From the NCBI GenBank assembly GCA_019236735.1, contig JAFAIM010000012.1, positions 85,761-149,760 of the forward strand: a DNA stretch of 64,000 bases, written 5' to 3'. Position 1 is the first letter of the stretch, and every line of letters begins with the position of its first letter. The translations under genes were made by a program, and so were the position numbers. Under the pieces are notes generated by a model. The model was given only the letters and a program-made list of their open reading frames with translations. It searched no databases and was not told where the DNA came from. Shown in pieces: positions 8,500 through 18,257 of the stretch. This stretch comes from Burkholderiaceae bacterium (GTDB taxonomy: Bacteria; Pseudomonadota; Gammaproteobacteria; Burkholderiales; Burkholderiaceae_F).

Positions 8500-10356
8500 C
8501 TAGTACGGCAGGCGCGCAAGGATCCGCGCTCGCGTCCGCGCGAGTGCATCCGGAACCCGATCTCCCAGCCGCGCGAAGAACTCGGCGTGCGAGTCCAGCT
8601 CCCGGCGCCATTGTCCCGGGTCCAGTGCGATCGCGCGCTCGAACGCGCTCCGGTCGAACTGCAAACCATCCCAGCGCAGATCCTCGTAGCGGGGTGACGT
8701 TCCGAGGAACGTGGAAGTACCGCCTCGCGTTTCCGCAACCCTGCCGACGATCCATTCCAACACGCGCATGTTTTCGGCATATCCGGGCCAGATGAACCCA
8801 CCACGCTCGTCGGTGCGAAACCAGTTCACACAGAACATCCGAGGCAGCGGTGCTTCGCCCATGGCGATCCGCTCGCCGATTCGCAGCCAGTGCGCAAAGT
8901 AATCTCCGACGTGATAGCCGATGAAGGGCAGCATGGCGAACGGATCTCGCCGCAAAACTCCCTGCGAGCCTGCCTGCGCGGCGGTCGTCTCCGACGCGAG
9001 CGTCGCCGCCATGTAAACCCCCTCGTTCCAGCCGTTGGCCTCGGTCACCAGAGGCACCGTGGTCGAGCGACGGCCACCGAACACGAACGCGTCGATCGGA
9101 ACGCCCATCGGATTTTCCCAATCCGGGTCGATCGAAGGGCATTGCCTCGCCGCCACGGTGAAGCGCGAATTCGGGTGCGCCGCTTTCCTTCCCTCCGCTG
9201 CAGCAGCCTGCGGCGTCCAATCGCGCCCCTGCCAGTCGATGCAGTGGGCCGGAGGCTCGCTCTGACCCTCCCACCAGACGTCGCGCTCATCGGTGAGAGC
9301 GACATTGGTGAAGAGCACGTCTGAGGCGAGCATCCGTATCGCATTCGGGTTGGTTCGTCTTCCCGTTCCGGGAGCAACCCCGAACACTCCGGCTTCGGGG
9401 TTCATCGCGTACAGCCGCCCGTCGCGACCCGGGCGGATCCATGCGATGTCCTCTCCGATCGTCGTGACTTTCCAACCAGCGTACGACGCCGGCGGCACCA
9501 GCATTGCGAAATTGGTCTTGCCACACGCGGATGGAAACGCCGCAGCGACGTGGAACTTGCGCCCCTCCGGAGTGGTGACCGCCAGGATCAGCATGTGCTC
9601 GGCGAGCCACCCCTCGTCGCGTCCCATCACGGAGGCAATCCGCAGCGCCAAGCATTTTTTGCCCAGCAGTGCGTTGCCGCCGTAGCCCGAGCCGAAACTC
9701 CAGATCTCGCGCGTTTCCGGAAAATGCGCGATGTATTTGGTCGGATTGCACGGCCAGGCGACATCCGCTTGACCCGGAGCGAGGGGGAGCCCGACCGAGT
9801 GCACACACGGCACGAACGCCCCGGTTTCGCCGAGCGCATCCAGCACCGCCGTTCCCACCCGCGTCATCCGATGCATGCTCACCACGACGTATGGGCTGTC
9901 GGTGAGTTCGACGCCGATCTTCGCGATCGGGCTTCCGATCGGGCCCATCGAGAACGGCACCACATAGAGCGTGCGCCCGCGCATGCAGCCGGTGAAAAGC
10001 TCGTGCAGGGTCGAGCGCATCTGGCGCGGGTCCATCCAGTTGTTGGTCGGCCCGGCGTCTTCCTGGCGCTCACTACAAATGAACGTACGGTCTTCGACGC
10101 GCGCAACGTCCGAGGGATCGGAGCGTGCCAGGAACGAGCTCGGCCTTTTCTCGGGGTCGAGGCGCAGCAGCGTTCCGCTGTCAACCATCTGGGCGCATAA
10201 GCCGTCGAATTCGGCTCGCGAGCCGTCGCACCAGATGACCCTTTGCGGGCACGCCAAGCGGGCGATCGACTCGACCCATTTCACCAGGGACCGATGGCGT
10301 ACATTTGCCGGCGCCGTCGGATAGCCGTTATGCGAATGCGAGGGCACTGCGCTCAC
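8500..10356 (-). CDS. pckG: Phosphoenolpyruvate carboxykinase (GTP)
   Basis: Converts oxaloacetate and GTP to phosphoenolpyruvate, GDP and CO2, the entry step of gluconeogenesis. The 618-residue length and sequence match the GTP-dependent class rather than the ATP class: P-loop FPSACGKTN at about residues 274-282 with the mobile reactive Cys, the Mn-binding region [14 protein letters not shown], the guanine-site segment [10 protein letters not shown], and the ENMRVLEWI region near the C-terminus. It is monocistronic, with 178 bases to the AsmA-like gene downstream. Confidence 0.97.
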   Translation of the reverse strand: MSAVPSHSHNGYPTAPANVRHRSLVKWVESIARLACPQRVIWCDGSRAEFDGLCAQMVDSGTLLRLDPEKRPSSFLARSDPSDVARVEDRTFICSERQEDAGPTNNWMDPRQMRSTLHELFTGCMRGRTLYVVPFSMGPIGSPIAKIGVELTDSPYVVVSMHRMTRVGTAVLDALGETGAFVPCVHSVGLPLAPGQADVAWPCNPTKYIAHFPETREIWSFGSGYGGNALLGKKCLALRIASVMGRDEGWLAEHMLILAVTTPEGRKFHVAAAFPSACGKTNFAMLVPPASYAGWKVTTIGEDIAWIRPGRDGRLYAMNPEAGVFGVAPGTGRRTNPNAIRMLASDVLFTNVALTDERDVWWEGQSEPPAHCIDWQGRDWTPQAAAAEGRKAAHPNSRFTVAARQCPSIDPDWENPMGVPIDAFVFGGRRSTTVPLVTEANGWNEGVYMAATLASETTAAQAGSQGVLRRDPFAMLPFIGYHVGDYFAHWLRIGERIAMGEAPLPRMFCVNWFRTDERGGFIWPGYAENMRVLEWIVGRVAETRGGTSTFLGTSPRYEDLRWDGLQFDRSAFERAIALDPGQWRRELDSHAEFFARLGDRVPDALARTRARILARLPY

Positions 10357-10494
10357 TGGGCTTGCCTCCCCTTATCGATGTGCTGCGATTTTTCGCCGCG
10401 CAGCCTTCCACGCAGCGGCTCCTCTCCCGAACCGCGGCGCCATCGGCTGCGCGTGTCGCGAAACGCGCCCAACTGCCCTGAAGCTGTGCGCGCC

Positions 10495-10701
10495 TCAGGA
10501 CAGCGGAACGATTTCGACCGCCTGTGGGCCTTTTTGGCCCTGTTGGACCTGATATTCGACGCGCTGATTCTCCTTCAGCGTCCGGAATCCCTTTGACTTG
10601 ATTCCGCTGTAGTGGGCGAACACGTCGCTTCCGCCATCGTCGGGTTTGATGAAGCCGAACCCCTTGGTCTCATTGAACCACTTTACAACGCCTGTGGGCA
10701 T
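10495..10701 (-). CDS. Cold-shock domain protein (CspA family)
   Basis: Single-stranded nucleic-acid-binding protein acting as an RNA chaperone. The 68-residue product is one cold-shock domain: [18 protein letters not shown] contains RNP1 (KGFGFI) and DVFAHYSGI is the RNP2 region. The start at 10701 was chosen because it is the family start; the open frame extends upstream without Csp similarity. It is followed and preceded by non-coding sequence, so it is probably monocistronic. Confidence 0.95.
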   Translation of the reverse strand: MPTGVVKWFNETKGFGFIKPDDGGSDVFAHYSGIKSKGFRTLKENQRVEYQVQQGQKGPQAVEIVPLS

Positions 10702-11157
10702 AACAAGCTCTTCGTCCGAAACGCGGGAAGCGCCCGCGGCGCGCAAGCGATGAGTGCATGGGACGTTGGAATGGCCGGGAGGATTACTGCGGCGGAACTT
10801 CGTGTACGGAGCGGGACAACTATCGAAGCCTGAGCACCTGGAGCCAGCAAACGCAGCTGCGACCATCGACTGCGGGAAGGACGCTACCCCAATCGGGCTG
10901 ACAGCGCTAGCGTTTGTCCCTATTTAGGCGACGGGCGGCGTCGCGCTTGCATCATATGTTGCAGACGAGGTTGCTCGTCCGGACGGCGTTGCACCCTCTT
11001 GGTGACGCGCGTGTTACGCGCGACGAGCGCGCAAGCGAGCGCGTGATCACTCCGGCGAATTCCCTCCAGCTATAGCCGCGGGTTCCGTCGGCTGCCGCTT
11101 TTCCCGGTCGATCAGGTGGTGCGCCGCCTCGCGGCGGATCCATCCGCGAGTGTTCCA
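10702..11157 (-). other. Non-coding region upstream of the cold-shock gene, with a hairpin
   Basis: These 456 bases lie between panB and the cold-shock gene, both on the minus strand. I see no gene-like protein. A perfect hairpin CGCGCGT-GTT-ACGCGCG sits at 11006-11022, and CG-rich self-complementary sequence follows to about 11050; it could end panB-mnmE transcription or be part of the csp leader. Long structured 5' leaders are usual for csp genes. No confident promoter could be assigned. Confidence 0.45.
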
Positions 11158-11952
11158 TCAGGAATCCGGATATACGTGCTCGGCCCCCGGAAACGCCCCG
11201 GATCCGACCTGCTCCAAATACGCGCGGGCAGCCGCCTCGACGCTGCCCGCCCCTTGCAGAAAGTTCTTCACGAAGCGCGGCCGCTTTCCGGTTGCCACTC
11301 CCAGCATGTCGTGCAACACCAGTACCTGTCCGGTGCATGCCGAGCTGGCGCCGATGCCGATCGTGAGTGCCTTGCATTCGGCGGCAATTGCGCGCGCGAG
11401 CGGCTCCGGCACCGCCTCGATGACGATCATGTCCGCTCCCGCGCGCTCGACCGCGCGCGCGTCCCCGCGGATGCGCTGCGAGGCTTGGCCGCGGCCTTGG
11501 ATCCGATAGCCGCCAAAGCGGTTGACATGCTGCGGCGTCAGCCCGACGTGGCCGCACACCGGCACTCCGCGCTCGACCAGGAACTCGATGGTCGGCGCGA
11601 TCTCCTCGCCGCCCTCGAGTTTGACCATCTGCGCGCCTGCCTGCAGCAGCCGCGCCGCATTCTCGAACGCCTGTGCCGGATTGACCTGGTAGGAGCCGAA
11701 CGGCATGTCGGCGATGATCAGCGCCCGTTGCGAACCTCGCGCCACCGCGCGGGTGTGGTACGCGATGTCTTCGACGCTGACGGGCAGCGTCGAATCGTGC
11801 CCCTGGATGACCATTCCCAGCGAATCGCCGATCAGCAGCGAGTCGATTCCCGCGCCATCGAGCACGGCAGCGAACGAAGCGTCGTAGCACGTCAGCATCG
11901 CGATTCTGCGTTCGCCGGCGATGCGGCGCAGATCAGGCAGCGTCAGTCTCAT
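11158..11952 (-). CDS. panB: 3-methyl-2-oxobutanoate hydroxymethyltransferase
   Basis: First committed step of pantothenate synthesis: transfers a hydroxymethyl group from methylene-THF to 2-oxoisovalerate, giving ketopantoate. The 264-residue TIM-barrel has the family motifs MLTCYDASFA, IGDSLGMVIQGHDST (Mg-binding Asp), ADMPFGSYQ, VKLEGG, HVGLTPQ and the C-terminal IGIGASSACTGQVLVLHD. Length and start are standard. It is followed by a non-coding region and lies 88 bases downstream of mnmE on the same strand; panC is not adjacent in this window. Confidence 0.96.
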   Translation of the reverse strand: MRLTLPDLRRIAGERRIAMLTCYDASFAAVLDGAGIDSLLIGDSLGMVIQGHDSTLPVSVEDIAYHTRAVARGSQRALIIADMPFGSYQVNPAQAFENAARLLQAGAQMVKLEGGEEIAPTIEFLVERGVPVCGHVGLTPQHVNRFGGYRIQGRGQASQRIRGDARAVERAGADMIVIEAVPEPLARAIAAECKALTIGIGASSACTGQVLVLHDMLGVATGKRPRFVKNFLQGAGSVEAAARAYLEQVGSGAFPGAEHVYPDS

Positions 11953-12040
11953 TTCAAACTCCCGCCCGTCGTCGATGGTTTTTCCGGCACGAGAGGTCGC
12001 GTGCCAGCTTCACACGATACCAAGCGCAAGCCGACACCAT

Positions 12041-13462
12041 TTACTTGCCGATGCAGAAACGGCTGAAGATCTCCCCCAGGATGTCGTCGGCAACGACCTG
12101 ACCGGTGATCTGTCCGAGTGCCAGTTGCGCCAGGCGCAGCTCCTCGGCCGCCAGCTCAGGGCGTGCCCCGTCGGGGCCCAGCTGGGAAAGGGCCTGCTGT
12201 AGATGCTGCTGTGTGCGTGCGATCGCGTCCAGGTGGCGTGCGCGCGCCAGATACACGCCCTCGTCGGACGGCGGATGCTCCCAGCCTGCGCGCCGCAACA
12301 ATTCCTCGCGCAGGCTGTCCAGCCCAGCTCCCGTCTTCGCAGAAACGTACATGCGGCCGTCGCGCAAGCCCGGCGCATCGCCGCTCAAATCGATCTTGTT
12401 GACCACGAGCAGATGCGACGCGTGCGAGCCGATGCCCTTGCGCCAGTCGGTCCCGCAGTCGGCCCCGAAGGGCAAGCGCGCGTCGTGCGCATCGTGCGAA
12501 TCCTGCCCGGCCTCACCGGTGGCATCGACGAGCTCGAGAACGAGATCGGATTCGGCCACCGCGGCGAGCGTGCGGTCGATTCCGAGCCGCTCGACCTCGT
12601 CGGCGGTGGGCCGCAATCCCGCGGTGTCGATGAAATTCACCACCACTGAGCCAATGTCGACGCTGCGCTCGATGCGGTCTCGCGTTGTTCCCGGATGAGG
12701 CGTGACGATCGCGACGTCCTGACCCGCCAAGGCATTGAGCAGGCTCGACTTGCCGACGTTGGGTGCTCCGACAAGCACGGCGCGCAATCCATCGCGCAGC
12801 ACTGCGCCCAGGCGCGCGCGTCGCATCACGTCATCGACGCAATGTTGCAGCTCCCGCACACGCTCGCGCACGTCGCGTGCGCCGATCTGCTCCAGGTCCT
12901 CCTCCGGAAAGTCGAGACATGCTTCGATGAGCGCGCGTGCCTGCGTCAGGCGCTCCGCCAGCTGCGACAGCGCGTTGGAGAACTCTCCGGTCAAGCTGCG
13001 ACTGGCGCTGCGCGCCGCCGCCTCGGTGCTGGCGTCGATCAAGTCCGCCACCGCCTCGGCCTGCGCCAGATCGATGCGGTCATTCAGGAAAGCGCGGCGC
13101 GTGAACTCACCCGGCTGCGCCAGGCGCGCGCCGATCGCGCGGCCGGCCTCCAAGCAGCGCGCCAGCAGCATGCGCTGCACGGTCGGGCCGCCATGGCCCT
13201 GCAGCTCGAGAACATCCTGCCCCGTGTACGAATTCGGACCGCGATACAGGATCGCGATGCCGTCGTCGATCACACGCCCATTTTGATCGAGGAAGCGCGC
13301 GCGTGTGGCGTGGCGCGGTCGCAGCTTCGCCGCAAGCACGACGCCGAGCACAGCCTCGACGATCGGCTCGATGTGTGCGCCGGACAGACGCACTACGCCG
13401 ATACCGGAACGCCCTGAGGCGGTGGCGATCGCGACGATAGGATCGTCGTCGGAGTCGATCAT
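12041..13462 (-). CDS. mnmE: tRNA modification GTPase MnmE
   Basis: Works with MnmG to install the carboxymethylaminomethyl group on wobble uridine. The 473-residue protein begins with the folate-binding domain (IVAIATASGRSGIGVVRLSG), then a helical domain holding a G domain: G1 GAPNVGKSSL, G2/G3 GTTRD and DTAG, G4 VNKID, and the C-terminal FCIGK with the conserved Cys. The ATG at 13462 gives the family N-terminus; an upstream ATG in the same frame adds 39 unrelated residues. In many relatives mnmE sits in the rpmH-rnpA-yidC block; here it pairs with panB. Confidence 0.96.
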   Translation of the reverse strand: MIDSDDDPIVAIATASGRSGIGVVRLSGAHIEPIVEAVLGVVLAAKLRPRHATRARFLDQNGRVIDDGIAILYRGPNSYTGQDVLELQGHGGPTVQRMLLARCLEAGRAIGARLAQPGEFTRRAFLNDRIDLAQAEAVADLIDASTEAAARSASRSLTGEFSNALSQLAERLTQARALIEACLDFPEEDLEQIGARDVRERVRELQHCVDDVMRRARLGAVLRDGLRAVLVGAPNVGKSSLLNALAGQDVAIVTPHPGTTRDRIERSVDIGSVVVNFIDTAGLRPTADEVERLGIDRTLAAVAESDLVLELVDATGEAGQDSHDAHDARLPFGADCGTDWRKGIGSHASHLLVVNKIDLSGDAPGLRDGRMYVSAKTGAGLDSLREELLRRAGWEHPPSDEGVYLARARHLDAIARTQQHLQQALSQLGPDGARPELAAEELRLAQLALGQITGQVVADDILGEIFSRFCIGK

Positions 13463-13543
13463 CTCCGGCTGTGCTGCTCCGGCTCTTGTCTGCCTGGCAC
13501 CGCTTACCCCTGCGTTTGACAAATCAGTCGATCCGGCCCGTGC

Positions 13544-13888
13544 GTGGATACACTCATCGTGGTGAACCCGCACGACCACGATGATCCCCTGCGTGCGCTC
13601 GGCTCGGCGCTCGCCTGCGCGCTGATCGCCCAGATCCTCAGCGTGATCGTGGCGGCCGTGCTCGCTTCCCAGCTACCGGGAGGTTATCGCGTCCAATCCT
13701 GGGTGTTTCTAGGAGTCATTTTGTGGACCGTGGCCGGCACTGTGGTGCTGCTGGTGCGGACCGCCGGCAAGACCAATATCGAGGCTAGCGGTCCGAGTGC
13801 CCGGCGTCCCCGTCTGCGGCCGCGGCAGGTGCTCCTGTGGCTGCTTTCCTCCTGGGTCTGGCCCCTACTGCTGCACCGGCGCCGCTGA
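13544..13888 (+). CDS. Small two-helix membrane protein of unknown function
   Basis: The 114-residue product has two clear hydrophobic segments (about residues 18-43 and 51-71) and a third weaker one near the C-terminus, ending in an Arg-rich tail. A GTG at 13562 is an alternative start that removes the first six residues. It is divergent from mnmE with an 81-base gap. I do not recognise the family. Coding is supported by membrane-protein composition and its open frame through the gap before the next gene. Confidence 0.5.
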   Translation: MDTLIVVNPHDHDDPLRALGSALACALIAQILSVIVAAVLASQLPGGYRVQSWVFLGVILWTVAGTVVLLVRTAGKTNIEASGPSARRPRLRPRQVLLWLLSSWVWPLLLHRRR

Positions 13889-14018
13889 GGAGAAGTGTCA
13901 ACCATTTGTTCCGGCGGGCCGTTAGAAGCACAACCGCCGCTCTTTGCCTACTGGCCGGCGCTGGCGCACGGCGAGCTGCGGCGCCTTTTATAGCTCACAC
14001 TCAAAAGGAAGCACTCGA

Positions 14019-14303
14019 ATGAGGAAACCCATCGTCGCTTTGATGATCACTGGCTTGCTGGCGAGCACCGCCGCGTTGGCCCAGGACAAGGCCGCCACTC
14101 CAGCGGCGCCTGCCGCCGCCGCGCCCTCGGCCGCCGAGCCGGCCGGCGATAAGTCCGCCAAGAAGGCGGCGACACACCACAGCAAGAAGAAGTCGCACAA
14201 GACCATGGCCAAGTCCGACGAAATGAAAAAGGGCGACACGATGAAGAAGCCGGAAGAAAAGACCGAAATGAAGTCGTCGGCTCCGACCGAGATGAAGAAG
14301 TAA
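14019..14303 (+). CDS. Small secreted Lys/Ala-rich protein
   Basis: The 94-residue product has a clean signal peptide ([22 protein letters not shown], cleaved after ALA) and a mature part of alternating Ala/Pro and Lys/Met/Glu-rich sequence with repeated [17 protein letters not shown] units. An AAAAGGA ribosome-binding site lies 7-8 bases before the ATG at 14019. A strong terminator follows directly. Proteins of this type are common in Burkholderiales and have no assigned function; a basic, disordered periplasmic role is all that can be inferred. Confidence 0.75.
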   Translation: MRKPIVALMITGLLASTAALAQDKAATPAAPAAAAPSAAEPAGDKSAKKAATHHSKKKSHKTMAKSDEMKKGDTMKKPEEKTEMKSSAPTEMKK

Positions 14304-14325
14304 AAAGGTCGCTCTTTTCGACCAG

Positions 14326-14364
14326 AACCCCTCTGGCGCCGGTGCGCGGCAGAGGGGTTTTTTC
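14326..14364 (+). terminator. Rho-independent terminator
   Basis: Inverted repeat AACCCCTCTG (14326-14335) and CAGAGGGGTT (14350-14359), a 14-base loop, and a run of six Ts. It ends the small secreted-protein gene and separates it from hemE. Confidence 0.9.
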
Positions 14365-14390
14365 TTGCCTGCCTCTCCCGCTGATGTTCT

Positions 14391-14444
14391 TCCTCCCACT
14401 GGAGCTTTCCCTCCCGCCGGTGCCTTTCCTCCCATCAGGGCCGC
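14391..14444 (+). repeat. Imperfect 18-base tandem repeat (three units)
   Basis: Units begin TCCTCCCACTGGAGC, CCCTCCCGCCGGTGC and TCCTCCCATCAGGGC, each 18 bases. They lie in the hemE leader between the upstream terminator and the hemE start. Read as protein they would give Pro-Pro-X-Gly-Ala-Phe repeats, which HemE does not have, so I treat them as non-coding. Confidence 0.55.
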
Positions 14445-14496
14445 ATGCGAGAATCGCTCGTCCTGGGGCGCTCCGCCCGCAACAGCGGTCTCGCGA

Positions 14497-15615
14497 TTGA
14501 AACCAGCCAACGACACACTGCTGCGCGCGCTGCGGCGCCAACCCACCGAAACCACGCCGATCTGGCTGATGCGCCAGGCCGGCCGCTACCTGCCCGAGTA
14601 CAACGAGACGCGCCGCCGTGCCGGTGACTTCCTTGCCCTCGCGCATTCGCCCCAACTGGCAACCGAGGTGACGCTGCAGCCGGTGGAGCGCTTCGGCCTG
14701 GATGCAGCGATCCTGTTTTCGGACATCCTGACTGTGCCCGACGCAATGGGGCTTGGCCTTTGTTTCACAGAAGGCGAGGGGCCGGCGTTCGAGCGGCCCG
14801 TACGGACGGAGTCCGACGTGATGGCGCTGGCTGCGCCCGACCCGCACGAGAAGCTCGGGTACGTTCTGGATACGGTGCGCTCGGTGCGTGCGGCTCTCGG
14901 CGGCCGGGTGCCGCTGATCGGCTTCTCCGGCAGTCCCTGGACGCTCGCCTGCTACATGGTGGAGGGCGGCGGTTCGGAGGACTTTCGCACCGTCAAGACG
15001 ATGCTGTACACGCGCCCCGACCTGATGCACCGGCTGCTGCAGGTCAATGCGCGCGCGGTCGCCGACTACTTGAACGCGCAGATCGCCGCTGGCGCGCAGG
15101 TGGTGATGCTGTTCGACACCTGGGGCGGCGTGTTGACCGGCCCCGCCTTTCGCGAGTTCTCGCTCGCCTACACCGCACAGGTTGTCGCGCGGCTGCAGCG
15201 CGAACACGAAGGAGATCCGGTGCCGTCGATCGTATTCGTGAAAGGCGGTGGCGCGTGGCTCGAGGCGATTGCTGCCTGCGGCTGCGACGCAGTGGGGCTG
15301 GACTGGACCCAGGACCTCGGACAGGCGCGCGTGCGGATCGGAGGCAGCTGCGCGCTGCAAGGCAATCTGGATCCTGCCGCACTGTTTGCTCCGGAGGCTG
15401 TGCTGCGATCCGAGGCTCGGCGTGTGCTGGAATCGTTTGGAGCGCCCCGCAACGCCGACGGCACGTACGGCGGCCACATATTCAATCTGGGCCACGGGAT
15501 TTCCCGCTTCACACGCCCGGAGGCAGTGGCTGCACTGGTCGATGCGGTCCACGAGGAAAGCAGGCGCCTCAGAGGTGCAGATGCGCCTCAAGCAGGAGGC
15601 GCGTCGCCAGCGTAG
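14497..15615 (+). CDS. hemE: Uroporphyrinogen decarboxylase
   Basis: Decarboxylates the four acetate side chains of uroporphyrinogen III to give coproporphyrinogen III in haem synthesis. Signature [10 protein letters not shown] near the N-terminus and the FSDIL segment with the catalytic Asp, then [13 protein letters not shown] and the C-terminal FNLGHGI are all present. I chose the TTG at 14497 (giving [15 protein letters not shown], 372 residues, family length). An ATG at 14365 in frame would add 44 low-complexity residues not seen in HemE. The hemE-priA neighbourhood is typical of Burkholderiales. Confidence 0.93.
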   Translation: MKPANDTLLRALRRQPTETTPIWLMRQAGRYLPEYNETRRRAGDFLALAHSPQLATEVTLQPVERFGLDAAILFSDILTVPDAMGLGLCFTEGEGPAFERPVRTESDVMALAAPDPHEKLGYVLDTVRSVRAALGGRVPLIGFSGSPWTLACYMVEGGGSEDFRTVKTMLYTRPDLMHRLLQVNARAVADYLNAQIAAGAQVVMLFDTWGGVLTGPAFREFSLAYTAQVVARLQREHEGDPVPSIVFVKGGGAWLEAIAACGCDAVGLDWTQDLGQARVRIGGSCALQGNLDPAALFAPEAVLRSEARRVLESFGAPRNADGTYGGHIFNLGHGISRFTRPEAVAALVDAVHEESRRLRGADAPQAGGASPA

Positions 15616-15916
15616 TTGGTGCTCACCTGAAGAAGCGCCGAAGGGGTCGCGTCAAGGCCTCGCGGCGCTTGACTTATGCACAAAATCGGAGAAATGCCGT
15701 ATTCATGCGGTTCCGCGGGCAATACACCTGCGCTGAGCGCGATTTTTCGCCGCAACCGCTTGAAATACAAGCATAACTTCCTTGTTGTGACCCTCCAGTT
15801 ACCGACCGAAGCTAAGCAATGGCGAGCACTTAGATCATCTTCGCAATGCTTGTCCACAAAGTTGCCCACAGCCACTCGGGCTCCCAGAAAGCCTTGACAA
15901 GGCGAACGAAAAGGCG
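15616..15916. other. AT-richer intergenic region with DnaA-box-like 9-mers upstream of priA
   Basis: About 300 bases without a credible gene and visibly richer in A/T than the flanks. It holds TTATGCACA (15674-15682) and TTGTCCACA (15850-15858), each one mismatch from the DnaA box TTATCCACA, and TTGCCCACA (15862-15870), two mismatches. It should also carry the priA promoter. Whether DnaA binds here is unproven. Confidence 0.4.
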
Positions 15917-18037
15917 TTGTCGGTGAACGAAAGACCGTCGCCGTTGGTCGATGCGAGCGCATTCGCGCAGGTGCTGCTCGATCTGCCGGTACCGCACCCT
16001 CTGCAATACCGCTTCGAGCCGGAGCACGTGTCGATTGCGCGCGCCGGCATGCGTTGCGTCGTGCCGGTCGGTCCAGGACGCCAGATGCTCGGCATCATTG
16101 CTTCGGTGTCGCCGGAATGCTCGATCGACGAACGGCGTGTTCGCACAGTGCGCCGTCTGCTGGACGATCCGGTGCTGTCGCGCGACTGGCTGCAGTTCTG
16201 CAAATTCGCCGCCGACTACTACCATCATCCGTGGGCACAAGTCGCTCTGTCCGCTCTGCCGCCTCTGTTGCGGGTGGTACCCGGTCCGCGTGCCGGCGCT
16301 CGGATGACGCGTCTGCGGCGTGCTCCGCCGCCGGAGGCAACACCAGCAATTCCGCAGACGCTGCTCGCGCCGCCGTTGCGCGAGGAGCAGCGGCAGGCGA
16401 TCGACGCAATCGTGCGTTCGCGCGGTTTCGCACCATTCCTTCTGCACGGGATTACGGGCAGCGGCAAGACCGAGGTGTATCTGGGCGCGCTCACGGCGGC
16501 GTTGCGGACCGATTCCGACGCGCAGGTGCTGTGGCTGGTGCCCGAGATCAACCTGACTCCGCAGTTTGAGGCGCGACTGCGCGCCCGCTTCCCGCAGGTT
16601 CGCATCGTGAGCCTGCATAGCGCTCTGCCGGCATCGGAGCGCACCGGCGCCTGGCTGGCGGCGCACGAGGGTCGAGCACGTGTCGTGTTGGGAACGCGAC
16701 TGGCGGTGTTCGCGTCGCTGCCGCACCTGAAACTCGCAATCGTCGACGAGGAACACGACACTTCGTTCAAGGCATCGGACGGGGTGCGCTATTCCGCGCG
16801 CGACCTGGCGATCAAGCGGGCGCAATTGGCGCGCGTGCCGGTGGTGCTCGGATCGGCAACGCCATCGCTGGAGTCCTGGCACCGCGCGGCGACGGGCCGC
16901 TACACGCTGCTCACGCTGACGCCGCGGGCTGCGGACGCGCCAGAGAAGGCTTCAGTCAGTTCGGTCATTCGGCCCGCGGTGCAGAGCGTGGATATACGTC
17001 AGCACCCCGCACAGCAGGGCCTGTCCGAACCTTCCCGCGCGGCGCTGACGGAAGCGCTCGCGCGCGGCGGGCAAGCGCTGGTATTCATCAATCGTCGCGG
17101 ATATTCGCCGGTGCTGGCGTGCGAAGCCTGCGGCTGGCTGTCAGACTGCCCGAACTGCAGTGCGTACGCGGCGCTGCACCGAGTGGGTGGCGATTCGGCA
17201 AAACCTGCGACAAAAGCGTGGCTGCGCTGCCATCACTGCGGGTGGGGCCGCATGGTCCCTCGCGCCTGCCCGACCTGCGGCAACCAGGATTTACGGCCGG
17301 TCGGACAGGGAACGCAGAGGGTCGAGGAGGCGCTGCGCCAGGGCTGGCCGACGGCCCGCGTCGGTCGGCTGGACCGCGACAGCGCGCGCCGCGCCGATGC
17401 CGCGCAGGAAACGCTCGCACGCGTGCACGCCGGCGAACTGGATCTGCTGGTCGGAACGCAGATGATCGCCAAGGGACACGACTTTCGCGGAGTCTCGCTC
17501 GTCTGCGTGCTCAATGCAGATGCGCAGCTGATCGCGTCGGACTTCCGCGCCCCGGAACGGCTGTTCGCATTGCTGATGCAAGTAGCGGGGCGCGCGGGGC
17601 GCGCCGGCCAGCCGGCGCGCGTGCTCGTGCAGACGCGCTTTCCGGAACACCCGCTATACCGCGCATTGGCGCACGGCGACTACGGTGAGTTCGCGCAGGA
17701 GCAACTGGCCGAGCGGCGCGCCGCGAAAATGCCGCCTTTCACGCACCAGGCCTTGTTGAGTGCGACTGCGAAGGATCTGCCCGATGCGCTGCAGTTTCTC
17801 GCGACGTGTCGCCGCGCCGGCCTCGATCTGTGTGACGACGGATCGATCGCGCTGTACGACCCGGTGCCGATGCCGCTGGCGCGGCTAGCCTCCGAGATGC
17901 GAGCGCAACTGCTGGTCGAGGCGACGCGGCGCGCGCCGCTGCACGCGTTCCTGGAATCATGGCTGGCGCTGGTTCGCACGATCAAGGCACCGCGCTCGTT
18001 GCGCTGGCACATCGATGTTGACCCGATGGCGATCTGA
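15917..18037 (+). CDS. priA: Primosomal replication restart helicase PriA
   Basis: 3'-5' helicase that reloads the replisome at stalled forks. The 706-residue protein has the N-terminal fork-binding domain (LPVPHPLQYRF), helicase motif I GITGSGKTE, motif II DEEH, GSATPS, and a zinc-binding region with Cys pairs (CEACGWLSDCPNC, CHHCGWG, CPTCGN), then GTQMIAKGHDF and QVAGRAGRAG. The first usable codon is TTG at 15917, with GTG at 15923 two codons later; no ATG is available near the conserved N-terminus. It follows hemE. Confidence 0.95.
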   Translation: MSVNERPSPLVDASAFAQVLLDLPVPHPLQYRFEPEHVSIARAGMRCVVPVGPGRQMLGIIASVSPECSIDERRVRTVRRLLDDPVLSRDWLQFCKFAADYYHHPWAQVALSALPPLLRVVPGPRAGARMTRLRRAPPPEATPAIPQTLLAPPLREEQRQAIDAIVRSRGFAPFLLHGITGSGKTEVYLGALTAALRTDSDAQVLWLVPEINLTPQFEARLRARFPQVRIVSLHSALPASERTGAWLAAHEGRARVVLGTRLAVFASLPHLKLAIVDEEHDTSFKASDGVRYSARDLAIKRAQLARVPVVLGSATPSLESWHRAATGRYTLLTLTPRAADAPEKASVSSVIRPAVQSVDIRQHPAQQGLSEPSRAALTEALARGGQALVFINRRGYSPVLACEACGWLSDCPNCSAYAALHRVGGDSAKPATKAWLRCHHCGWGRMVPRACPTCGNQDLRPVGQGTQRVEEALRQGWPTARVGRLDRDSARRADAAQETLARVHAGELDLLVGTQMIAKGHDFRGVSLVCVLNADAQLIASDFRAPERLFALLMQVAGRAGRAGQPARVLVQTRFPEHPLYRALAHGDYGEFAQEQLAERRAAKMPPFTHQALLSATAKDLPDALQFLATCRRAGLDLCDDGSIALYDPVPMPLARLASEMRAQLLVEATRRAPLHAFLESWLALVRTIKAPRSLRWHIDVDPMAI

Positions 18038-18257
18038 TTCAAATATTGCGTCCCGGACGAGGGTCGGACAAAGCGCCGGATGTCCTTATGTCGGGCAACC
18101 GCCTCTCAGCTCACGCAAAGCGGTGATTCGCCGCATACCGTCACGTGTCGGCCGTTTGCCGGATGCCTGCGGCCGCTGGTCCCGTCCGTCGCCCCCTGCC
18201 CGCCGGACGGTGCCCCGCCGCTAGGTTTGAGGAAATCGCGCGGTCACAATTGCCCCC

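Noticed and set aside
10952..11890. 312-residue frame overlapping panB
   Set aside because: Runs in another frame of panB; Arg/Gly/Ala-rich shadow without similarity.
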